Notes under the pieces: generated by a model
Seen by the model: only the letters and a program-made list of their open reading frames with translations
What the model was told of the DNA's origin: nothing
The model's database searches: none
Origin: Rutpela maculata
Taxonomy: Eukaryota > Arthropoda > Insecta > Coleoptera > Cerambycidae
Direction: 5' to 3'
Assembly (NCBI GenBank): GCA_936432065.2
Contig: OW386293.2
Location: 41,511,923-41,575,922 of the forward strand
Length of the DNA: 64,000 nt
Position numbers and translations under genes: made by a program
Shown: positions 55,465-64,000 of the stretch, one piece after another
How the letters are laid out: each line of letters starts with the position of its first letter
Position numbering within the stretch: the stretch's first letter is position 1

Positions 55465-58400
55465 AAGGACCCCGCACGTACGTTTCTTATGTAAAATAAT
55501 GCCCGGCGGATTTGGTTAAAATTGAAATATGTTATTTATGAAATCATCCTGAATAAAAGTCTTCATGGGAGCAAGGCCAAAAAATTAATAGTTTTTAAGT
55601 TATGGAGCTTTGAAGTTGTTTATCTGTGGTGTATCAAATTCGGAACGAATTATGATGTGGCTGAAGAACAGCTCGAGTTTAACACAAATTTTCAAAATTA
55701 GAAATCCAACAAACTAATTAGCCTCCTCCCTAGACATGGACCACACTACGAACCAGAAGTACGACATGGAAGTTGCATGATTAAGCCCATTTTTTAGGGT
55801 GAAAACTTTTTCAGTCTTAGTATAGACCTGCGTATTAAAGTACGTACAAAGGGTAAATACATGGATTTTACCTTCCCGCTAGATGTGGACCACAATAACA
55901 CAGGGCTAAAGTATGAACCGGAAGTTGCATGATTAAGTCCATTTTGAAGGGTGAAAACTTATGCAGTCTGTATATAGACCTGGGTAATAACTTCCGGTTC
56001 GCACTTCAGCGCTATGTTATTGTGGTCCATATCTAGCGAGGAAGCCTGAAACCCGTTCATTTATCATGAATACGTAATTATTACGCGCGTCTATATATAC
56101 GCTGAAATACTTTTCACCCTTCAAAATGGACTTAATCATGCTACTTCCGGTTCAGACTTTAGTCCTGTGTTATTGCGGTCCATATCTACACGGAAAAAAC
56201 TGTTATTGTATTTCAGATGACAGTCCTATGTTTGATGTCCTTTCGTTTAAACTAATATTAATTAGCATTGATCTAAAACAGTGTTATCTGAACAATGAAA
56301 TATCAATATTTCTTTTAAGCACAAATTTTTAATTGAAAATCTGTCATATTTAAATTTGTTAAAAAAAAAAATAATCACATGAATGCTAAAACCACTGTTA
56401 ATAACGATCTGAAGTATATAGTTATTTCAGAAATAGTTAGCTTTATTGAAGCAAATCTCTCAAATTTCTCCAATTAAAAATAATGGGTATTCAGCAATAA
56501 TCTGTTTCTTTTTAATTAATAAAGAATTTCATCGATCTAAAATACTTATCATTTGCTTAAATTATAATAAATAATGGGTACAATGTTTTATATTTTCTTA
56601 GCTATCCATAATATTAATAATTGTAAATGTTGTTCCCTTTATAAGAACTATATCCAGTATTAGCTTCATTAATCCTTATCGTTGAAGCGAACCTTTTATA
56701 ATTAAAAAAATTTGAAGTCCTATTGTCCCTAAGGAAAAAGGCCATAGGTGGGAGAAAGTCCTTTCGGCATCCAACTAACACCGACCAGCGGTCTATCCCA
56801 GAATTTGCAGCGCAGTAGTACCGCTTTGTTTCTAATTTGGTTGTGCACAATAATAGCTGGTGTAGGCATGGAAAAAAGTTATAGGAGTTAATCCCTGTAT
56901 TTGACGGTAAGTACCTATTTATATAATATAATACACTATATCTAGGACACAACGTGGAAATATGAAGTGCATGGATGGGGTTTATCAATTGTTATTGCGA
57001 TCTGTTGGTAAACCAACGTAAGTATGGCAAACTTGTTTGTATACTTTTGTTAAAATTGGGTTGTCGATTTTCTGTGTATAGTCTCCGTTGAGGTACGGAT
57101 GTTTAAAATCATTTTTAACTGATTGAATGTGCCCATGCACAGTTGTTATCTTTGAAAATTTAAAAGTATTAGTTTGATATTGTATAACACGTGTCCCATG
57201 CAAATTTCATAAAGCGACTCTATATAATATCTCAAAAATATGCGTTTTTTTTTGAGGAGTTGATAGTAAAATTTGAGGGATCACTATAGGCGTGCATTTA
57301 GTGAGGTAAACGTAAGGATGGATTTTCCGAAAATTTATATTACCAAGTTTTTTAGAAAAATCTAGTGTGATATTCTTAGTCAGTCTTTAGCCCCCTACCT
57401 TCGTGTAAGATTACGTATATAGTACATTACATACATATACATTACATTACATATATACTTAATAATAACCCTGTACAATGTAGATATACCCATTTTACTA
57501 GTTTGATTTGGTTTTACAACAAAATCCTTATTTATTTAATAATGCAAAAAAAAAACTAACAAAAACTAACTTAGATACATTTGACAATAAATTGCAGTAA
57601 CTTTTGTTTTCATGACTTACTTTGGTTTTTATTGAACATGATTTGTTACAAACAGGGCTTGCTCCAAGTATTTTGCCGCCCCGGGCACGGTTTCATTTTG
57701 CCGCCCCTCTCTTATATAAATAACATTAGGTATCTTTTCAGTCTGTTATTTTTTATAACATTTTAAGAGTCACCTACTGAATATTTTTGATGGTTTGTTT
57801 TTTTTTTAGTTATAAGATTTACAGCAATTTTTGGATTTTCAGCAATATGATTACTGTATTTAAAAGGGTAAAATAAAATAATCGAAAAAATTAACCGTAT
57901 TGAAACTTAAAAAAAATACCACACCACAGAAATTAGACAAGAAATAAAATCACATATAAGAAACAGAATGTATGTATGTTATTTAAAACGTTAACTTAGC
58001 GATTTCCATCATCGCATGCGATGAAATCATTAAGTTAACGTTTTTGAATAACACATGAGTGTTGATAATTCGCGTATTATTTCAAATATGCCGTTCATAA
58101 AATTATAACAATAATACAGAAAAATGTCACTTATAGCGTATACGTTTTTCTTATTATAGTAACTTTATGTGCGACACATGGTGTCTTAGGTGAATTATCA
58201 ACTCATACCAAACCCATTTCAGATTTTACCCAACTATAACCAAAAATACAATAAATTTTAATTGATATTTTCAGTCAATATTATCACTATATTAAAGGAA
58301 TAATTATATATTAGCAAATCAATTAAAGTAATAATCTACCAATAATTATATCTCAAAATTGACTCTATATCGATATATTTTTGAGGTAAAATATCCTTCT

Positions 58401-59434
58401 TATTGAAATAATTATATCTACATTAGGTAGGAAAACATACCAGAATAAAATTACGATAAAAATATATGCATTCAATGATACCTATACTTGAAATTAACGT
58501 AAGGAATAATAGGACAATGAAATAATTTATTGTCTCAAATTGTTCTATTATCCTTCCAAAAAGTTATTTTGTACCATGAAAAATTATATAGTGTAGAAAT
58601 AGTAACAGAGTATTATTGCAATGAAAGAGTCCTTGTCATTAAATCATTGTTTGGTTTCCAAAAGAAGTTTATATTTAAGGTAATAAGATAAGCATTTTGT
58701 TTACCAATAACAAGTCTTTGTTTACATTAATTATAACTATATCCGAGGAATACTGAATAGAGTGTACCATTGGCTGAACGGGTATATGATTCAGAATACA
58801 GTAGTGTTTTTTCCGTGTAGTGAGGGGGCCTGAAATCCATTTATTTACCCTTTATACCAACTTAATGCCCAGGTCTATACTGAGACTAAAAAAGTTTTCA
58901 CCTTTAAAAATGGACTTAATCATGCAACTTCCGGTTCGCACTTCTGTGCTGTGTTATTGTGGTCCATATCTAGCGTGGAGGCCTGAAACTCATCCATTTA
59001 CCCTGAATACGTAATTATTACGCTGAAAAAGTTTTCACCCTTGAAAATGAATTTAATTATGCAAATTCCGGTTCGGACTTCAGCTCTGTGTCCATATCTA
59101 ACGAGGAGGTCTGAAATCCATTTATTTATCCTTTATACATACTTAATATGCAGGTCTATACTAAGACTAAAAAAGGACTTAATTATGCAACTTCCGGTTC
59201 GTATTGTGGTCCATATCTAGGGAGGAGGCTAATTAGTTTCTTGGATTTCTAATTTTGAAAATTCGTGTCAAACTCGGGTTGTTCTTCAGCCACATTAAAC
59301 TTAAAAACTATTAATTTTTCGGCCTTGCTCCCATGGAGACTTTTATTCAGGATGATTTCATAAATAACATACTTCGATTTTAACCAAATCCCCACGCCAG
59401 GCATTATTTTACATAAGAAACGTGCGGGGTCCTT
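55465..59434. mobile_element. Foldback element with AAGGACCCCGCACGT ends (~3.97 kb)
   Basis: Left AAGGACCCCGCACGTACGTT and right AAACGTGCGGGGTCCTT are inverted termini; arms pair over about 300 bp without major gaps (AAAATAATGCC, GTCTTCATGGGAGCAAGGCC, TTTGTTGGATTTCTAATTTT and complements). They continue as tandem 120-200-bp sub-repeats built around CATGCAACTTCCGGTTCG and GTGGTCCATATCTAGCG at 55,730-56,200 and 58,820-59,235, in both orientations. The 2.6-kb centre has two minus-strand frames (56614-56988 and 56985-57203) with no recognised domain, separated by a stop; a decayed ORF is possible but unproven. Confidence 0.75.
57978..58052. repeat. 75-bp hairpin in the foldback centre
   Basis: GTTATTTAAAACGTTAACTT ... 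ATCGCATGCGAT ... AAGTTAACGTTTTTGAATAAC: arms of about 35 bp around a CATCGCATGCGATG core, with two small mismatches. Confidence 0.75.
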
Positions 59435-60205
59435 TCTTTAATTTAAATACTACCAAGACACAGTGTCTCACCTTTTCCACCACTCTTCAAAATGATGGGA
59501 ATGCAGATGTGGGGCTGCTAGGGGTTATTCTTGATGGCAATTTAAATTGATCAGGTTGCACTTGTGCTTAGTTATGAGGTAACTCGACTCATGCTATAAT
59601 AATAAGAGAGTAAAACGAGCTATAAATGAGATGTGTGCAGGATCCAGAGACCATTGTAAACCCTTGTTCAAGAAACTGAGTATTATGCCAGTCCCTTTAC
59701 TTTAGATTTTCCAAAATATCTTCATATTTCATATAAAATATGTGTATTAATAAAAATGATTTATAAAAGGTATATTATCCAACAAAACAGTAGCAAGTAA
59801 CGTATTTAAGGGACGTTAAATACATTGACATTTTATATTTTATATATTATTTTATAAAGCATTGAATAAAATATTAATTAAAAAAAATAGACAAAACATA
59901 GAAAAGCTATTGGTTTTATTTCCATAAAGGCGTTTACATAAAAATATGTTTTCTTGAATACACCTAAAAAAACTATATTATGGTATATACACAAAATTTT
60001 TAATCCAGGAAAAATTGACATCCAACCTGAGAAAAACTTGTAACGGGCTGAATTTTTGAATGCATATTAGTATTAGGGTTCTTAATAATGAAAGTTCTTT
60101 ATCGATGGACCAATTACACTGGGCCAAAGTTTGCGAAAATAGTATTTTGCAAATATCTTGAAAAAAATATTCAATGTTTGAGAAAGTATTACTAATTAAT
60201 TTTTT
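59435..60205. other. AT-rich intergenic sequence
   Basis: No gene or repeat I can support. Confidence 0.45.
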
Positions 60206-60273
60206 ATTCGTAATCAGCGATCCCAAAAACATAACTACCCTACAGTTGTTTTTTGGGATCGCTGATTACGAAT
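60206..60273. repeat. 68-bp hairpin
   Basis: ATTCGTAATCAGCGATCCCA and TGGGATCGCTGATTACGAAT are perfect inverted copies within arms of about 24 bp around a 17-20-nt loop. Confidence 0.85.
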
Positions 60274-60299
60274 CTGAAGTCTAATTAAGAAATTTAAAA

Positions 60300-60900
60300 T
60301 GGCGGCCCTAATATGGCGGATGGAATTTTTTTTTAAACCAAGTGTTTTAAACGGACAAAAAAATTGAGCATCTAGGTGATGCTATATATTAACGAAAAAG
60401 AGCGTTTTAAAAAAAAATAATTACTGATCAATTACAATTACAAAATGGCGACATTTTGTTAAAAATAATGTGATAACGCACATTGTATCGGCCATAACTT
60501 CTTTATCTTTGGTGATGTAGAAACAAACAAGAAATCATTTTAGAGATTGATTAATTTCCTTTAATTTTGTTCCTTAGATTTTTTGATGGAAGTGTCACAG
60601 TTTCTAAGATATTCAACATTTATAAACTAAATACTTAATCCTAAGAAGGGTCGGATGTCACCCATAAAATTAAATATCTCCAAAACTATCAACCTTACAC
60701 AAATATATATACAAAAAAAAAACAAATTCATTCTTAATTTATAAGCTTCATTCTTGATGACGTTCTTTGAGGTGTCCCAAACCCTAATCCATAAAAAAAT
60801 CACAAAAATCCCAACATGGCTACCCAAGATATTGAAGGTAAAAGTTTTTTGCAAATATCTCGCTTCTTATGCATCGGTGCCCATGAGGTCAATGTGAAAG
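60300..60900. repeat. Diverged relative of the 8.3-kb palindrome
   Basis: Blocks ATGGCGACATTTTGTTA, GGCCATAACTTCTTTATCTTT, TAAATATCTCCAAAACTATC and GAGCATCTAGGTGATGCTA recur in the same general arrangement as 20,920-21,260 and, inverted, 14,030-14,300. Too diverged to delimit. Confidence 0.5.
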
Positions 60901-61172
60901 TTGTAGAGAATTAAATTATCTACAAGTTATCTTTTTTTTTCGTTTTTTTATATACATATATAAATTTAAACAATAAGGTGTATGTGTATCTGTATATGCG
61001 TATGTATGTAGACCATTTCCCTCAAACACTCCTTATAAACGATTTTTTACTTCGAAGGACCTCGCACCATTCTTATAGAAAATTGCCTTTCAGAGTTAAA
61101 ATTTTTAATACGTTGAAAATTTTGACATCCCGAACAAGAGCCTTAACGAGCACGACCTCCGAAAATGAATAG

Positions 61173-63821
61173 TAATCCAGTCAATGAGTGCTCAAAAGGG
61201 GGGTGTAGAGTGCATGGAATATGCGAGATTTTTTTACTTCAGGACTATGTTAGGAGTAGTTAGTAGGTAAACATACTAAAAGTCCTCGCCCCTGGGAGGT
61301 GAGCTTACGGTGGGAGGGGGGCGGTTAAGGTCCCATTTTTGGGTTTTTCGATTGTATCTCGGAAACGGTGGACTCTAGAAAAAATATGTTCTAAATAAAA
61401 ATGAAGGCTAATTAAATTTTCTATAAAATTGTTTGCATACATATTTGTCGAATTTCCAACGGTTTTCGAGATCGATAATTTTCGAAAAAATCATTTTTAC
61501 CTAACTCTTTTTGTCAAACATTTGCTTCTAGTGCCTACCACGATTGTTTCTCAACGAAGTTGTAGAGCATTAAATTTCCTTCAATTTGATATACACTTTT
61601 GCTACTATCTTCAACCAATCAAAAGTTATAGAATTTCTAACATGTACGCTCATTTTCAAAAAATTAAATTTCCTATACAATTGTCTCCATATATTGGAAG
61701 TCCAAAATCGTACAACGTGCAGCTGAGGTATTTTCCAGCGGTTCTTCTTCCCCTAAATCCATTGAGACAGCTGGGATCATGAGAACTCTCTCATTACTAC
61801 GGGAGCCCATCATAAGTGTCCGTGCACCCCCCCGGATCCTTTAGGACAATGTTTTTAATAAAGATTAAAGCCTAAGGAACAATTTAAGACATGTCCTAAA
61901 AAAAAAAAATTGGCTGCACTTTCAAAATGGCGTCCGTTTAAAAAAAGATAATTTGCAAATATGGTTTTTGTCATTTAACACAAAAACTAAAAAAGATGGA
62001 GAAAAACTTTCGGTACAAGAAACAAAGTGCATAAAATTTTCTACAATTTTGTTCCTATACAATATTTCCATAGGAGTCACCATTTTCCAGATAAATGATT
62101 CATCTCTTAAAGTAAAATATAAAATTCAGCATAAAACGTAACACTACGGAAGCCCACCCTAACTGTTCGGGCACCCCCCCGATCCTTGGGGACAATGTTT
62201 TTCAAAAAGATTAAAGCCTAAGGAACAATTTAAGACATGTCCTAAAAAAGAAAAAACTGGCTGTACTTTCAAAATGGCGTCCGTTTAAAAAAACAATGCA
62301 AATATTGTTTTTGTCATTTAACACAAAAACTAAAAAAGATGGAGAAAAACTTTCTGCACAAAAAACAAAGTGCATAAAATTTTCTACAATTTTGTTCCTA
62401 TACAATATTTGGATAGGAGTTACCGTTTTCCAGATACCACTGTTACCGTTTTCGAGATAAATGTCTGCAAATTATAATATTATTATTATTATTAATTTTT
62501 TTCAGTTTATTTTAATTTATTTTTATGTTTATAATATAAAGTTATATTATGCGCCTTATAATAATTGTCACAGTTATTTCCTCTAGGTGATTTGCTGATA
62601 TATGAATTTCCATGTTTTCTTAATTTTAGACTCATTTATCTGGAAAATGGTAACTCCTATCAAGATATTGTATAGGTACAAAATTGTAGAAAATTTTATG
62701 CTCGTTGTTTTTTGTGAAAAAAGTTTTTGTTCATCTTTTTCAGTTTTTGTGTTTAATGACAAAAACAACATTGGCAACAGTTTTTTTTAACATATGGCCG
62801 CCGTTTTGAAAGTACAGCCAGTTTTTTTGGGGGGGGGGACATGTCTTAAATTGTTCCTTAGACTTTAATCTTTATGAAAAACATTGTCCCCAAGGATCGG
62901 TGGGGGGGTGCATGAACAACTAGGGAGGGCTCCCCGACTACATGGTATGACGCTCCAGCTACAGAAAAATCCCTCAACGAGTTCCGCTACAAATCATTTG
63001 TAAAAGCAACTGCAAACATGAAGCCTGATCTCCTCAACTCTCCCTCCAACTGAAGGAGCTGTTAAGCAGTAAGCATTCCGGACGTACCACCAAGTGGTTA
63101 GCGGAGGAACCTAATAGCGGGGCGGCGAATTGGGGTTGGGAGAGGAGAAATGACTAGTTCCGAAGCTGTCAGCGTTGGATGCTGTTCCTGACGAAATCTT
63201 GAAGATGATTTTTTGCCGATGCACGAAATAATAAAAGCTATAATTATAAAAAAAGTGTTGTGTGTCAATTGCAACTACCTTATTTCTATTGTTAAAAGGT
63301 TGTTAACCATCATGGTAGCGTCAACATAGTCATTTCTAGAGGAACATCGAAATTGAGCGTACATGTTAAAAATTCTATAACTTTTGATTGGTTGAGTATA
63401 AAGTAGTATATCAAACTCTACAACTTCGTTTCTAAAAATTTTTCTGAGAAACGATCGTGGGAGGCACTAGAAGTAAATGATTGACAAAAATGTAAAAATT
63501 ATTTTTTTGAATATTATCGATTTTCAATAACATATCTCGAAAACCGTTGGAAATTCGACAAATATGTATGGAAACAATTTTATAGGAAATTTAATTAACT
63601 TTCATTTTTATTTAGAACATATTTTTTTAGAGTCCATCGTTTCCGAGATATAATCGAAAAACCCAAAAATTGGACCTTCCCACCCCCCTCCCATCGTAAG
63701 CTCACCTCCCAGGGGCGGGGACTTTTAATATGTTTACCTTCTAACTACTCCTAACAAAGTCCTGAAGTCAAAGAATCTCGCATATTCCATGCATTCTACA
63801 ATATATTCATTGACTGGACTA
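61173..63821. mobile_element. TAGTCCAGTCAA-family foldback element, copy 3 (2,649 bp)
   Basis: Ends TAATCCAGTCAATGA and (right, inward) TAGTCCAGTCAATGA; TAG direct duplications flank it (61170-61172, 63822-63824). Outer arms of about 490 bp (to ~61,660 and from ~63,340) pair closely, including AAACATACTAAAAGTCC..GCCCCTGGGAGGTGAG and CGAAAAACCCAAAAATTGG. Inner blocks at 61,780-62,175 and 62,150-62,460 are tandem copies, inverted again at 62,590-62,940. No coding capacity. Confidence 0.85.
61835..62940. repeat. Tandem and inverted ~330-bp sub-repeats inside foldback copy 3
   Basis: The unit runs GACAATGTTTTT...AAGATTAAAGCCTAAGGAAC, AATTTAAGACATGTCC, CTTTCAAAATGGCGTCCG, GTCATTTAACACAAAAACT, TTTTCTACAATTTTGTTCC, to CCAGATA. 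Two direct copies (61,835 and 62,190) and one inverted copy (about 62,630-62,900). Confidence 0.75.
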
Positions 63822-63824
63822 TAG

Positions 63825-64000
63825 TATTGAGGTACCTACAACTTGCCAAAATTAGACAATTTCCATCATTTTTAGTCATTCCAAACTTTTTTATTCTTAA
63901 ACCAATTAACTTAAGGAGGAAAGTGTAAAAGTAAAGAAATGGTTATTTAAGTGTATTAACAATTGAGTGAGATATTTTAAGATTAAACGACTTACCTGTA
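63825..64000. other. Window end, nothing recognised
   Basis: AT-rich, no feature seen. Confidence 0.4.

Overview
The window is AT-rich nuclear DNA from an insect. Two things suggest this: an insect ionotropic-receptor (chemoreceptor) exon at about 7.4-9.2 kb, and env-bearing gypsy-type retroviruses (errantiviruses) primed by a tRNA-Ser-like site. The order cannot be fixed from the sequence alone. Apart from the receptor exon I see no convincing host gene. Most of the rest is transposable elements, many of them very long inverted repeats (foldback structures).

Layout. 1-2,000: a decayed Cys-rich repeat-associated ORF and small repeats. 2,012-6,024: a young, complete-looking LTR retrotransposon with 4-bp target duplications. 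Its single open frame encodes Gag, protease and both ends of integrase but has lost reverse transcriptase, RNase H and the integrase core. 6,160-6,400: a second Cys-rich remnant. 7,429-9,236: the main exon of an ionotropic receptor on the minus strand. 9.3-12.1 kb: inverted repeats with a non-autonomous hAT element (10,128-11,566, exact 8-bp TSD) in the loop. 13.5-21.8 kb: an imperfect 8.3-kb palindrome carrying younger nested insertions. 22.6-26.3 kb: another foldback element. 27.07-27.51 kb: a MITE with long TIRs. 28.45-30.5 and 31.5-33.0 kb: two members of a foldback family with TAGTCCAGTCAA termini and 3-bp TSDs. 33.8-36.7 kb: a 5'-truncated, frameshifted non-LTR retrotransposon ending in a long (TAAA)n tail.

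37,309-54,399 is the centrepiece. Two almost identical 8.54-kb errantivirus copies lie head to head, copy A on the minus strand and copy B on the plus strand. Each has 363-bp LTRs, gag, pol (with integrase in a separate -1 frame) and env. They form a 17.1-kb palindrome inside a TACA microsatellite, with an 8-bp spacer (TGTATGTA) in the orientation opposite to that expected from the target duplications. Copy A has an open env; copy B env is broken by a 1-nt deletion. The leader of both carries four related hairpins, one with a compensatory base change.

55.5-59.4 kb is a further foldback element, and 61.2-63.8 kb is a third TAGTCCAGTCAA-family member. The elements do not act as one system. Their common theme is an unusual density of inverted repeats, which may matter for genome instability, dsRNA/small-RNA production and assembly quality.
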